From: Dipylidium caninum
Lineage: Eukaryota > Platyhelminthes > Cestoda > Cyclophyllidea > Dipylidiidae
Direction of reading: 5' to 3'
DNA: 64,000 nt
NCBI GenBank assembly: GCA_017562135.1
Contig: QEYB01000921.1
Location: 620,001 to 684,000 of the forward strand
Made by a program: the position numbers and the translations under genes. Positions 35,464-48,508 of the stretch are shown piece after piece. Positions within the stretch are counted from its first letter, which is position 1; each line of letters starts with the position of its first letter. The notes below the pieces were generated by a model that saw only the letters and a list, made by a program, of their open reading frames with translations, did no database searches and was not told where the DNA came from.

Positions 35464-37349
35464 GTTAACGTGTAACTCACCTTTCCTTGTACCTAAGATT
35501 TTCTTGTTTTCGGAAGTAGCAACGTCCTCTCATTTGATAATAATATTCGATTCACGTTCACTGACTGGGAAAACTCTACTGTTCACCGTAATGGTAAGCC
35601 TGTATGCTGACTTGAAGCTGGAGTCTTTAATACCTAGGCTACGGTTCGCATCCCTCTACTTTGACCTCTCCAAAATCCTTGTCTAAAACCCAGGTTTTGC
35701 CATAACCCATGCTCGCTTTCACCTGTCGTTACCCCGGATAATACAGAGCTAATTTTTTAACTTTTGTTGTAAGTTTAGGTTTAACATCCATGGTTAGGGA
35801 TCCAGTCCTTTGAAGTTTGTTCCCGTCTTTTCGACCACGTTCTGTGCATGGGGCATTCGATTGCTTACTAAAGTGTCAATGGGGATTTTTCACGTCTGCA
35901 ATTCAGCAATTTCTGGAAATAGAACATTCCAACTTTTCCATCTTAGAACACGTACTCTTTGGGTAGAACTATAACAGAATACCTGGATTGGATAAATGCA
36001 TATTTCAAGTATTTTTGGATCAAATTAGTATTATGTCGAGCTAATCGCCAAAGTAACTTTTTGTTATCCTATTTTAACAATTCTTGGAACACCCTTCAGT
36101 AAAACTATTACTAAAAAAGTGTATTTCACTCGTTCTCTTGCTTATCGCGAAATCCAACAGCGTTTTACTAAATTGCTATCTTCTGAAGTCCTTTTTTGTT
36201 AAATCACGTTAAATTCTGTTTAACCTAATTGGCAGAACTAATCGTAGAATATGAACTTTTGAAAAGGTTTATGAGGACGACAGAACCTCTACTTTCTTGT
36301 TCAGTCAACTCACCAATTAGCCGCGGCGTCAGACCAAAGTGGCGCTGCCGATTTAGTTCCTTAGTTTGTTATTTTGATAACACTGAAATTTACTCAGTTG
36401 TGGCCATTCTGACTGAGCAAGATAATAAAAGTTAAAAGCTCAGTTTCTGTGTGGTATGGGCACTCCCCCGCTTCAATTCTCGTCACAGTACAACATTGCT
36501 TTTATTCCTAAATCCGAATAAATGGAGGGTGCACAGAAAAGTGGAGTAGTCTCCCTCGGCACCAATTTCCAAATCTACGAAAGCATCAGCTCGTTATTTG
36601 ATCAATCTCCTTGGGTCAGGTACATGGGGCGCATGTAAATGCGGCTGTTAGGCGTTTAGTCTTCTCAAGCCAGTTCCATAAAACGTTTCCCATATTTATT
36701 ATCAGGCTCTGAAACCGGTAGAAGTAAACAACGAAAGACTTATTTTCGTGCTTTCATGTGTGTGTAGGAACACAGTACACTGCATCACAGCTTGGAGAGG
36801 ATTTTTCAGGTCGGCCGCCCATCCCCCGCCTACAGCTCCCTGGCATCCAATCCCATACCTCTTTTCAACAATGTACACGTAAGGCGCACACATACATCCA
36901 CTCCGCCATTTCTGTTGTTGTTGAGGCAAATTGAGCTAATACCACTGGTTGTTTGACTTAGTCTCTCCTGACTGAATCATTCTAACACACTGAAACCCCG
37001 TTTTTTTCGAATGGTAGGTCGTTTTTGCTCCGGATGCTATTCCTATCTAGGGTGGTGTTAGCCAAGTAGTGAATACTAACCGTTTGCACATAATTTGAGC
37101 ATTACCATCCCCTTCCCCGCCCCGGCATTCTGTTCAGTCTGCTTTTTTGTTCTACACTTTAACGAATGTCAACTAACATTTCGCCGATGATATGGCTTTT
37201 TTTGCCGATACGCACAAAGGCCGTCGTCATCCTCTCGTGCCTTTCTCCCACAGCTCACATTTAATTCAACTATCGGCGTACCGGCACCACAATTCGTAAA
37301 ACCATCCTATGCAGTCCGTAGAGCCTGTTGATTTGCACTCATCTTCTAA
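35464..37349. other. Intergenic region after the Na+/H+ exchanger
   Basis: No gene recognised. A 68-codon frame (36229-36435) ends near an AATAAAAG string but has no ATG at its start and no family resemblance; it might be a fragment of the decayed sequence that follows. The exchanger's 3' UTR lies at the start. Confidence 0.5.
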
Positions 37350-39117
37350 TCTTGACGGGAAGCTCACAATACATCCGCTGAATTAATCGGCTCGCCACTC
37401 AAAGCCATTCGAATTGATTCGAACGAGTCAGAGAAAATCATCACTAGGTTGAGGCGTGAGAATTTTAAATTGAGCCTCTTGTGCCACAAGTACTCCCAGA
37501 TTTATCAGGAGGGTTGAACAGACAACCCAGCTATGCGTATTAGCCAACTCGAGAACACAAATTCTCACTTAACAGACCAACTGAATGCGAAAGCTCGTCT
37601 GCTGGGCAAAAAGTATTAACCTCTATGAAAACGAGAACGATCAATTGATGTCAAGATTTGAGTCGTATGACTTAGTTGCCAAAGAATGCCATCAACTAAA
37701 ATCTTCCCAGCGACGAGGCGAAAAAAGTGCGAAATTGTAGAGAACGAGTCCTACAGACTCGAAAATGCCAAGAAAGCAGAGATATCCTTCCTACAACAAC
37801 AGTTAGCTAATGCAGAGTCCAATGTAGCTGTGCTGCAAAAGGAACTGAATGTATTTTCATGTAAATCCAGGCTGTGTTCATCGTTCAAGAAGGCAATCAG
37901 CCCCCGTCATTCCAGTATAGGAGATAAGAACACCTCTTTCACTATTTTGGAACCATTATTTGGTTCTATAAAATCGTCAAACTTTGTGAATTTGAACCTA
38001 GTTCGACGCCGTATCACGTGTCAGGAGACCGTCAAGGGATTGAAATACATGTGCGAAACTCTGATTAACATGGAGTTGATGATCTGCAAGCGACTCCTGA
38101 CTGCGTCTGAATCTAAACTCAGTGGGGCCAAAATTATCAATTCGAAGGCTCGTTCAATAAAAACATTGGTGTTAGCACCCCTCATCGGTGAGTTGCGTCC
38201 TAATTCATCTTTTTTGCCTCTGTAGATATCCACACAACCGCCCAGTAGCACAGTGCAACCCGTTCCAACTTCACCCGACTCCGTGTATCAACCAGAAGTG
38301 TAGAATTTCGGGTTAATGGACTCCAATTTGCAACTCGCTCTTCGCCTCCACTCTTTCACTCACAGCAATGCAAGAAAACAACATACTTTCAAGATTAGCA
38401 GTTACTTCTATCGCTATTTGCACAATGCAGACATAGATGTGCACCTCAAAATCACCCTTCCTAGGTTCTGATACACCATACTCCTGAATTAAAATCTGGG
38501 AGGCTCGTAGCCCTGAGCTTTGACGGCCAAACATTCTGGTGGAAGTCTTGGGAAAAGCATTCTCCACTAAACATGAGAGATTCTAGGGAAACAGGAGAAA
38601 CCAGGTATATGCCCAACTTTTGTACAATATGTGCACAGTTATGCCCGAATTTGTGGCAGAATTATTTTCCCCTGGGTGGTTTCTTGGCGTCGGCCCTGCC
38701 GGATTGTGTTTCGACTGCGGACTCCAGCTCCTAAAGAAGAAAAACAAAAGGGCTCGACTCGGAAAGTCGTTTCGGGACAGAAGCAAACGAGAGGGCGGGG
38801 TGGGACCGTCACTCGGTACAGCGGTTCAGGAATGCCATAAACTCGGGTTTTGGATCGCATATTTTATGGTCGAACTGTTTCGATAATTAGTGACCCAAGC
38901 TCGAGACAAGAGCTACTTGACTCAAATTGAACTCATGCATCGTCTAGTTAGCTGTAAGCAGCGTAAGTCCAATTCGGTAGAAGCGGCATTTAAAGAGGAT
39001 GATGCAATTCGATTTAGTGCAACAACTCGGGATTTGCACCATTAACAATGAATTTTTCGACAATAACAACGATATTAACCTGCAGCCCATGGAAACCAAA
39101 GAAGCATTATCCTAGAG
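37350..39117 (+). pseudogene. Decayed coiled-coil protein sequence, intronless
   Basis: A run of protein-like sequence broken by stops and frame changes. Segments in order: ESEKIITRLRRENFKLSLLC, a stop, then RISQLENTNSHLTDQLNAKA, a stop or shift near 37617, then LYENENDQLMSRFESYDLV, a shift near 37735, then NESYRLENAKKAEISFLQQQ and ANAESNVAVLQKELN, followed by 120 open codons. Heptad Leu patterns show a coiled coil. The first segment resembles the RxENFxLK motif of the centrosomin CM1 domain, which would fit a centrosomal scaffold, but the match is short. No introns interrupt the segments over 900 bp, so a retrocopy is likely. The later part, to 39117, is less certain. Confidence 0.45.
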
Positions 39118-39208
39118 CCTCCAAAAACTTATATTTCTCAATCTTGTTTAGGTGAAGCCTCCATAGGGGGCCAGAAGTCCTCAGAAATTGTAAATTCAAA
39201 GGTTTCAG

Positions 39209-39214
39209 TTTAAT
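39209..39214 (-). terminator. Poly(A) signal (ATTAAA) of the BRD8-like gene
   Basis: ATTAAA on the minus strand within 10 bp after the stop codon. It is a common variant signal; AATAAA is not seen nearby. Confidence 0.4.
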
Positions 39215-39218
39215 ACAT

Positions 39219-42200
39219 TTACAAATGAGAGGATTCACACGAAGCATAATGTTTGCCACCTACAAAACGCTGCAGGATAGAGGCGAGTCGGGTGTATACT
39301 TCCTTTGCTACATTTACAGAGATAACTTTGCCATCCTTACGCTGCGCGGAAGTAGAAGTGGCATAGACCGCTGCCGCCAGTTGGGAGAGTACCGAGTGCA
39401 CGAAGACCTTGCGCTGCGTCGACTTCTCATCGTGTGCCGCCTCGCATGCCCGCTCCTCGGCCACTGCGAGGACCGACTTGGCAGCCTCGAACACCTCGGC
39501 GTCCGTAGCGTAACTGAAGAGGGAAGGCATCAACAGAAGAGATTAAAAAAGATTCTTCAAGGTCGCCATAAGCAATTTCAAAGACAATGGCACAGTGAAT
39601 CGTTGGAAGGATTGAGCGTAGCCTCAAAAACATCCGACTTCCATAAGCAATAAAAGCTTCTTCTCTATATTCTGAATAATCAGAGATTTTAAAAATTCGA
39701 CGATGAGATTTCCAAATGAATGAAAGAATTAAATGATACAAAGGGAAGAGGAAGGTTTGACACACCAACAGCAGTGAGAAAAATCACTGACTCGGTCTGA
39801 AATTGGTGTATTCTAATAATCACGGCCTGTAGAATACTCCAAAAGCCTGAAGCAAAGAACCACACAAATGACAGAATATTACAATCCCATGTCATTGTAC
39901 ATTTGCGGCTGGAGTGAGCGGATACGAAGTGAATGCAAAATACTTGCCGCCTACCCAGAGGAGCGTCGCCTTTTTCGGGGCAAGACAGTAACTTCGGGTT
40001 TCACACTGGGAAAAGCTTCTTTCAACACATCCGCGGACCATTGGCTTCTCGGAGCCTTGATGAATGGGGTGTTACGGTGCAAGGAGAGACGCAGACGCAA
40101 AGGGAAGGTGGGAGGGGGAGCGACGGGAGGGTCTTCCGGGACTACAGATAGATTCCCATCTCCCTGACGACTCAGACGCAAACGCAAGCTGCGTGGCTGG
40201 AAAGTATCATCTTTGCCTGTTTCACTATTCTGCTGATTGTCGCATTCCTGCATCACACTGGGGTCATCCGACACTTCCCCCTTAACAGGGCGTGGGGGTG
40301 AGAGAACAGTGGCGCTGTCAACCATCGGAGATGACCTGAATTTATAGAATTAAGTGGAAATTACTAGTTGGCAAAATCTTCGTAAACTTAACATCCTAGT
40401 TTCAAGCAAAACGTTTCTATTCCAAAAGTCTAGGGGTGAGAAGTAAGTCAAGGCGACGGGGTGTTTTGAGGTGCAAGAAGAATAGTGGGCCACATCAAAT
40501 TTAGCAGAAAATAAAAAAAATAAAAGTGTTTGAGAAAATTGCGTATTGGTCACGATGGCTCTTGAAAAAATCGTCGCAAAAACACAGAGACAAGACAGGG
40601 CATAGTGAGAAGTTAAAAAGCGAGCGAGCCAGCGAGTCAAATAGTCGCAGGAGAAATATCCGACGTTATTATCATGCGCGAATTAGGCTTTGATCCTCAA
40701 ATCGAACAAAAGGCACTAGTAATGAACCAAATTTTCATAAGCCCCACGCAATCCTAATCAACATCTGCATTAAACTACTTTCAGGGCATTTTTCATATCC
40801 TTGAAAGACAAGGCTCAAAAAGGCATGTCCTCAATTCATTCGGTCAGATTAGTTAGAGCGATTTAAATCAGCATGGATAAAGCAAAATCCTGAACAAAAA
40901 ACGCTGGCAGAAATCCAATTGCAGCTACGCGAACTAACGTTTATGCTGGCAGGCGGTGAAAGCGGGGTAAAATAAATCAGCCTCGATTGGATAAAGTAGG
41001 ACGAGTTTTAGCAACAAAGACGAAAAGACTCAAGTTCTTTTGACTCCACACTATGTCTTCTTCCACGCGCATCAAGATGTTAAGCATTGGCAAAAAAGGT
41101 ACCCAATGGAAAGAACTTAGGAAATCAGCTAAGACAACAATAAATTTCGCACTCGTGAAGTAGATACTGAAAGAATATTCCTTATAAACATCAAGTCATG
41201 GCTAAAACGCCGAAAAACAGCTCCCAAGGATGTGTTAAAGGCCTGCTATATGAGATTAGTTCAAGTACAACTATAAACCGCACAACAGTCTGCCGCCGAC
41301 TATACCCACCGACAAAACTCAAAGAGAAGTAAAAAATTGGCGCTGAACTCACTTGAAGGGCTGTGGACTTCCAATCTCCAGTTTTTTCTTAGGACTGTCA
41401 ACAATGAGAGGGGGGAGTATAGCCTTCTCTTCCTCTTCCTCTTCCACCTCCTCTTCCTTTTCCTTCTTCTCTTCCGCCACCTCTTCCTTCTCCACTTCCA
41501 CCGCCTCCCTCTTCTCCACTTCCACCGCCCCACAATTCTCCTCCTCCTCCTCTTCCACAACAGTCTCCTTCTCCCCTTCCTTCCCTTCTGGTTTATCGGA
41601 ATAACAGCTTTCAGCTTTTAGCGTATCGTCACCGTACTCCAAATCGGACTCCGACATAACACTCGTTGAAGGCGTCGAGGATCTTTCACCACTTCCATTG
41701 CCTTCACCCTCACCTTCAGCGATTTCCGCAACCGAGTCTGAAAGGCAAGAGAACAGCATGCGGAATCGAATATCAGAAGTAGAGGGGTTTTCGAAAGAAA
41801 AATCACAAAATTGGCTCGTTTCACACAAATATTTGATAAAATAGCCAAGTAATTCCCAAATCCAAGAACAGAAATACTCAGTTAAAATAGCAAATGACCT
41901 ACGTTTGCTCGTTTAAAAAAATAAGTCGTTGGTAGGAAATATCGTTATTTAGTAGCCAGTAAAAGGATTCACTTTGCCGTGCACTTAGGGAGGATGAATC
42001 TCTGTCGTGATTCGGTTGGATTAGGCTCTAATTTACGGCCACAAGCCTCTACCCGCCTAAGAGTGGGCCTGGGTGCGCAGAGCACCTCGATGGCATCAGG
42101 GATGGAGTTCGAAAGCCTGTAGGGGATTGAGTTATCTTGTGGCTAAACGAACGATAACAGCGTGGTAGTAAAAAAACTTCTCCCAGTTATGCAGACCTCA

Positions 42201-44921
42201 CAAATGTCTATAAGTTATAGCCTTTCTGAAGTAAGCAGATAATGTATAATTTTGGTTAGGTAAAACTTCAGCAGTGGAATTCAACATCAGAAAGTGTCCC
42301 AACTCACCGCGATTGGAAGTACTAGTCCTCCTTTCTGAAGGCGGTTTTGATTTGCAAACAGATGGGGCCATTTTCCTCGGAGAGGTAACCTTGGCAATTG
42401 GAGGCATATTGCGGAGGACTGCACCACTACTGCCCGAAACTGTCCAAACAGATTGTGGAACGTCAAAAGGATCGGTCCATGCATTTAATTCACCAATGAA
42501 TTCAATGACCTCTAGTGGCGTGTCAGCAGAAAAGTCAACAGCGTCAGAGGAAAAGTGTTCTTCCTGTTGGCGTTGAATGCTGGCCCAGAGGGCATCCATA
42601 CAGTGATCCAGATCACCGTTTTCCACTTTTGATAACATCTCCTTGAATAGCCTCAAGAAAATATTTTGTGAGGTAATAGAGTCCCCTCGACGTAATGTGA
42701 AACCCAAAATCGTAGAGTTAAGCGCCTACTAAATGAATCATAACGAATAAGTTAATAGCACACAACTCGTTTCAAAATCCGCGTCAGGTGGTAAAGCAGA
42801 TAAAAGGACATTCCAGTAGCTTTGAAAACTCGTAACGTAGACAGCGGGTGACATCATTGACTACAATTCTATCACTAGCCAAAATAAATCGGTGAGGTTA
42901 GTACACAGACCACATGCGTAATCAGTAGATTTTCAAGACTATTAACTGCAAAAGGTGAAAAAGCTTCAGTTTGTCCTAATAGGATTCCTAAATTTAGGGG
43001 TTAATCCAAGAACTAGCAATTACAAGTCTACCTGTCATATTTCCAAACCCAAAATATTTTAGATTTACTTTCATTAATGTAGTTAATTTCGAAGTCCACA
43101 TTAAATTGTGTTAGAGAAGTCTTCGACATAGGAAAATAAAGTAACATCCGTTTGCACAATTTTCCCGGGTTTAGTATGGATTAACTGGCAAATCGTTAGC
43201 ATGCATCCAAGCTAGCCTTGTTCCCTCCCTTAACCTGTATATTAACTTTTCCTCCATCCACCCTCAGCTCGATTGTAAAAAGAGCCCTCATAAGTAACTC
43301 CCATAGTGTGGCGGCAAGTGGTGTTTAAGGAACCCACTCCGTAGAAACAAAAACATCAACTTCTTTAACGAGAAACTACATTCAAACGCCGCCATTGACA
43401 ATATTCAGTAGATGCGCGAAAGTTGACAGCAAGAAATAATAATTACTAATAATTATAGAACTCGGTATTTGGGCAAGAAAAAACGCTTAATCAGCAATAT
43501 GAACATTTTCTATCTCAATGTGGAATTACAAATGCCCATGTAAGCAGCCGCTAAAGGATGTGGTCAGACACTGAGAAGAAGGACAAATCAAAGTACCTCC
43601 ATGAATATAAATAGGAATAAATTCAAAAATCTGAGTGTAAGCAAATGTCACTACAAAACTCGACTAAAATAGGAAAAGCGTTTGGTTGAGAACGCTTCGT
43701 TCCCTACGTCAAAATTGCAAACTGATACTACCGTTAAAATGGAATTCTAAAACCTAACGAGTGAATGCTATTAGGTAAACAATTAGCAGTGTCGAAAAGA
43801 TTAATAACTGCATAACAACGTTGTAGTACGTCGAGCTGTCCTGCACTGTGACACCTAAGGTACTTTCGGACTGGCATAACTTATTAGCGGACCTCAGAAT
43901 ACAGTCAAATTGAGCTAAAAAGGAGGTAAAATAGAATTACCCGTATTTCTGACGTGTGACTATGATTTGGTTACGCAACTCCTCCACACGTTCCACCGTG
44001 AGACGTTTGACGATGAATTCAGCGAGACTTAAACCGACAGTAGCAGTGGCTGCGGCGACGTCGCTTGGTGCCTGAAATACCACTCGACCCTCTTCCGCGC
44101 TTTTCTCCACATCAACCTGCAAAACACCACATCTGTTGGCAACAACGCATAATCAACTACCACAAATAGTTCAGTAGAAAAGATGCGGTTGGGCCAATGA
44201 GGGAGAGAAGGAGATGTGAGCGGGGTTCTACAGAGGCGCTAACTATCCCAAGCCTTTTTGAACTCATACCCGACATACAAAACAAAAAACTCGAACCAGA
44301 AGGCGAAATAATACGGCAGTGCTACTACTGTGAGCTACTATAAGCCCTCGCAGGATATCCTCAATTCTTTGATTGTTAATGTCACAAACCAATCAATAAA
44401 AACGTAGAAAGTTAGGGGGTTGTAAATTAGGTGAAAAATATCACTAAGGTAATTTGGTTCCTCACTTGCTGTTTTCTGAACATCTCTGCCGAGTCCAACA
44501 AAAGGGAGTACTGTTTCGCACAGGCCCTGGCCGAGCACCAAGTTGGCGGTCGGGTGAATCCAAATCGGTTGGGTGGAGTGAATTTGGCCAGACGTCGAGA
44601 AATGGGCGGCCAAGTGAGCTGTTGGTTGTCCGTATCGAGTAGTGCGGAGGCAAGCAGGAGGCGCTCGCGCAAGGGCCACACCCCAGGCTGATGACCGGGA
44701 CGCAGCAGTGCAGGAGAAGGCACCGGCATTAGCGATGTTGCTGCAGCTTGTCGCTGATTGAGGATTAGAGGGTCATTTGGCGAGGCAGACGCCTCTGAGC
44801 ATGTAGAAATATGCGGACCGACTTCATTAGAATCCCGCTTAGTGCCTACTGTTGAGGAGGCGGACTCAACCCCTTGAAATCTTCTGCGACGGCGACGCGA
44901 TACGGGCCTGCCATAGGGCAT
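39219..44921 (-). CDS. BRD8-like subunit of the NuA4/TIP60 acetyltransferase complex, without a bromodomain
   Basis: Six exons, 44921-44466, 44116-43941, 42651-42308, 41737-41353, 40335-39955, 39513-39219, join in frame to 678 residues with no break. BRD8 belongs to the TIP60 chromatin complex. The conserved N-terminal part is present: a SANT-like block WPLRERLLLASALLDTDNQ at 82-100 with RPPTWCSARACAKQYSLLLD at 124-143, then IVKRLTVERVEEL at about 187-199, then LFKEMLSKVENGDLDHCMDA with its Leu pattern. After that come a Ser/Glu-rich region with a long Glu/Lys tract (about 41430-41580), a basic segment and a helical C-terminus ending SCESSHL. No bromodomain is present. ATTAAA lies just after the stop. 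It starts 132 bp after the RAP1-like stop. Confidence 0.85.
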
Positions 44922-45053
44922 GGCTTCATTATGAAAGGAAAGGTAAAATAATTTTCATTTGAAAGGGATCCAAGGCATCGGTGCCAAAAGTAATAAGGCT
45001 TTTCTTTTACTCCTTCCAAGTATCGTATATTACACAACAAAGACAAAAATTGA
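44922..45053 (-). other. Short gap between the RAP1-like and BRD8-like genes
   Basis: Only 132 bp separate the RAP1-like stop from the BRD8-like ATG on the same strand. The gap has a pyrimidine-rich stretch 15-35 bp before the ATG but no clear AATAAA and no TATA box. It could be a second polycistronic junction. Confidence 0.5.
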
Positions 45054-48000
45054 TTAAAAGGAAAGGCAAGAGTGTGAAAAGAGGATCTGGTCTGCAAGGT
45101 ACATGAGGCGCCGAGAAACCTCTTTCCGTCCAAACTTTTGGCAAACAGCATCCAGATCAGTCGGAGAAAGGGAGAGGAGGCGAGCGTCATCGGAAGGGAA
45201 CCAAAGGGAAGAACTAGTACTCTTCCCAGTTGCCACTAAATCGGCTACGTCGATATCGCCACTCGTAAGGTGGAGAAGAAGGGCTGCATCTGTGCACGAG
45301 AGATTGTGGCGGTGAGCAAAAGAGTCGAGTATACGGGTAAATTTTGTGGCTTCAGCAAGAATTTGGCACATGTTAGTTTCAGACCTCGTTCTTCCGAAAG
45401 GGAACTGAACAAGAAACGTAAAAAGCAGAGTTTTAGAGCGATGGCTAAGTAACATCTGTGTCAAAATAGCTCATCTTAAGATTAAAAAAAAAGCTATCTA
45501 CAAATGGCATATGGAAATGCTATTATTTTGTAAACCTTGATATAAAAGGATCGTCTAGAGAAAAAATTACTTTCGGCTGGAAAAAGGAAGGAATTCAAAA
45601 CCCAATTTGAATTACATTAATTGCCTATAATGTGCTCAATAAACAATCAGCTGTTATCAAAGTTAAATCAAACACATTTTAAAATCGCGACGCACAATAA
45701 ATACTAATTCACCACCTTTTTCGGACTGTGGTACATCTCAATAAACACAAAAATTTGTGCAAAAGATGGGATTGTGCACCGCAAAGCACAAAAACTGTTA
45801 TTACTTAAAAAATTACTTTTGGTCAAGAAATTGAAACTACCTTTGTTGATGTTGAATAACAAGTAAAGACTACCCACTAAGGGGTGAGCTAAATGCATCA
45901 TGAAATCATACTTATCCATACCATCCTGAGGGCTTAAAAGTATAAAATTTAAGGGAAGAAACCGTATTTTAAACATAATAAATCCCGTAGAAATATCACT
46001 CTGTAGGGTAAATTGTCTAGTAAACGCGAGTCATTTGAATATAGAAAACCAACTTACTTCTGAGATATTGCTCCCCTCCTTACCGGGTTCGATATGGTCC
46101 AGACTTAAAGATCCAGACAAGCGACTCTGGCTAGTCTCCGAGGTAGTATCTGGGATTATTTCAAGAGAACCATCTTCCTCTAAAAGTTCTCTCGAGTGAA
46201 CAAGTTCCTTGGAGGGTGAGTGAGAGACATCCAAATCGACTGATTTAATGTTCCTACGATAAAGACCTTTAGAAATCCTTTTTAGCCGATTGATAGTGGG
46301 ACTACGAGACTGCTTTTTCGGGGAAAGATTATGCGATCTTGCAACAGATTGGGTGAAAAAATCAGTTTTAGTATAAGCTGGAGCAGAATCGCTTTCCAGT
46401 AAGCCTTGTTGGCTATTAAACAATAGACTCGATGTTGCAGTACATTTGTTCACAGCAAGATCAACCGTTTGATTCGATAAAGCGACTGCGAGAATCTCTG
46501 AGTTCGCCGACGTTGAGAGAGCTCTCACGGATTGATCATGTTTCGTTTCAGAGGTATCCACATTAATTACTTCGTGAAGCTTAATCGTTCTGGATCGAAG
46601 AATCCGCCTTGAGATGCCGTTTGACACGAAAGTAAGATGCCTAGTACGAAGACCCCTGGATCTAGAAGGGCTGTTATTTAAGCTCAATGAGAGACGTCGT
46701 CTCAGATTTGCGCGTGTGTTAAAACTGGAATGCGCCTCTGGAGAGACATCGTCTTGACTCTCCTGAGTCCTTTGGGACTGAGTATCTTCATAATCGACTA
46801 ATTTCACCGGTTCTTCCGAAGGCGATTGGAGAAGGGCGGGAGGGTTAACTGAAACAATAATAGAATTCTGTTTTTGACGAAACCAATTAAAACATGGTGT
46901 CAATGAGTATGTTTCTTTATAAGCATATGTAATCAAACATAGAACAATATTCTTTAATTATTACATGCAAATAACAGTCGGATAAAATCAAGAAATAAGT
47001 TGTTGAAAATGTGACTTCCACGTTAAAGATTTCCGGCGAAACAATTAAGTGGAAGCCGTCAGACATAATAAACTATTATTATGCAGAAATGTCCGTTAGT
47101 TACTACGGCGAAATAAGAAAATCTCTTTAGGCATACAGCATCTTCATCGGATCAGGAGGATTACTAACGTCAGAGAATATTATGCAAGTAAATACCAAAA
47201 CGAAGCCATTTCCTGCTGCTTAATCGAGTTCACGAATGATGAAAATATTGAAGACCCACTATCTGTATCTCCATCGTGCACGGAATTGTCACTTGTGAAG
47301 TATGAGAGGTCAGACGCGTTGGCGGGAGATTCCAGGTCTTTCGTGTAATCGTCACGACCTAGTACGTTCTTTGATACAGCGGCAAACTTCCGATAAAGCG
47401 TGTTTATAGTTTCCGGGTTGTTGTACTTGAGTCTGCCTTCTGGAGTTGAGTGAAGTACTTCATGAAAATGGTGCATGATGCTGTGTAAGAATCGGCTACG
47501 CATCGACTCCGCGGTATGGGAAGTCAAACAAGCAGTTTCCATTGTGGCCCAAATTGCATGACTTCGGATTTTTCTGGAAAAAAAACAAAATTGTCCAGTT
47601 ATACTGTTTTAGTATTTATGGAAAGTGGTAGAAATAAATATCGTGTCATAAGAAAAAAACTCAGGCCATTTTACAAGAAGCTCAAATGATTAAAAGTCGG
47701 CATAGAAATAGCTTACTCCACAAGGTTGTTTGTTATTATATAGTTCAAAATGGTCCAGTCGTCAATGTCTGTGTAGGGAATACGTCTGAACTTCTTTGTT
47801 TGAGAAACTTCAGGGTGCCCTTCATTAGTGAGTGGCAAATCAGTTAGACTCTTCGACTCCTGGAGCCTTAAACTGTAACGTACGGATGGTATATATGGCG
47901 ATGGACGCTTTACGCTACTTGGATGAAGACCAGCAGCGACCAAGTCGGGGACATTCGGTGATTCGTTTCGATTTGATTCATATGACTTTAAACCTGTGGC

Positions 48001-48508
48001 AAATTGATATAGTCAAAATAACAGTCGAGTGTGACGAATAAAATAGGCGCATTTATTATAAGTGGGTCGAAATAAAAATGGGGAAACCGTACATTAAAGA
48101 CTACGTAATACGAACGTTCCACAGTAAAAAAAGAGGGAAAAGGTGAATAAAAAACCGCAACACAATCCGAGGCTCACGAGTCCGCATTGGGAAATAAATA
48201 AAAACAACCGGAGCCAACCAAAATCATATCCCGCGGGTATATTTGAAACGGGGTAGAAATGGGAGTAGCTAAAGCTAACGTTATCTAAAACGTCCACGCA
48301 TCATACACAATATATTTCGCTTGACTTTGCTTTGTAGTTAATTCTATAGGTCAGACAGTGGGACGGAGTGAAAACCTTTATCACATTATTCTATTTGTGA
48401 ACGTTTTCCCATGAGGAGACAGTTTTTCAAAGCGTAACTTGAGTTATCATGAGTATCGGAAAGAAATGCTTCGAAGTCTATTTCCTTGCGCATGTCCACA
48501 TGTGGCAC
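45054..48508 (-). CDS. TERF2IP: RAP1-like telomere protein (TERF2IP homologue), N-terminus incomplete
   Basis: Exons: 48508-48403 (probable BRCT end), 47993-47717, 47573 to about 47260, 46848-46058, 45404-45054; over 600 residues. RAP1 binds telomeric factors and protects chromosome ends in shelterin. The Myb domain spans exons 2-3: RRIPYTDIDDWTILNYIITN, then IWATMETACLTSHTAESMRS and RFLHSIMHHF, matching the RAP1 pattern of an Asp-rich helix, IW, LT-H and S-R-RFL. The C-terminal exon holds the RCT fold: FAHRHNLSCTDAALLLHLTS, GDIDVADLVATGK, LWFPSDDARLL and VCQKFGRKEVSRRL, against human KFNLDLS, SGELEATSAFLASGQ, IWSRQDDIDL and LVKKFGAQNVARRI. The first exon listed (SSYALKNCLLMGKR) resembles the last BRCT helix. 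The third exon's donor is uncertain (47260 or 47196). The start codon was not found. Confidence 0.85.

Noticed and set aside
41300..41560. Arg/Lys-rich frame and Leu/Ser-rich frames at 41.3-41.6 kb
   Set aside because: They are other-frame readings of the Glu/Lys tract in BRD8-like exon 4.
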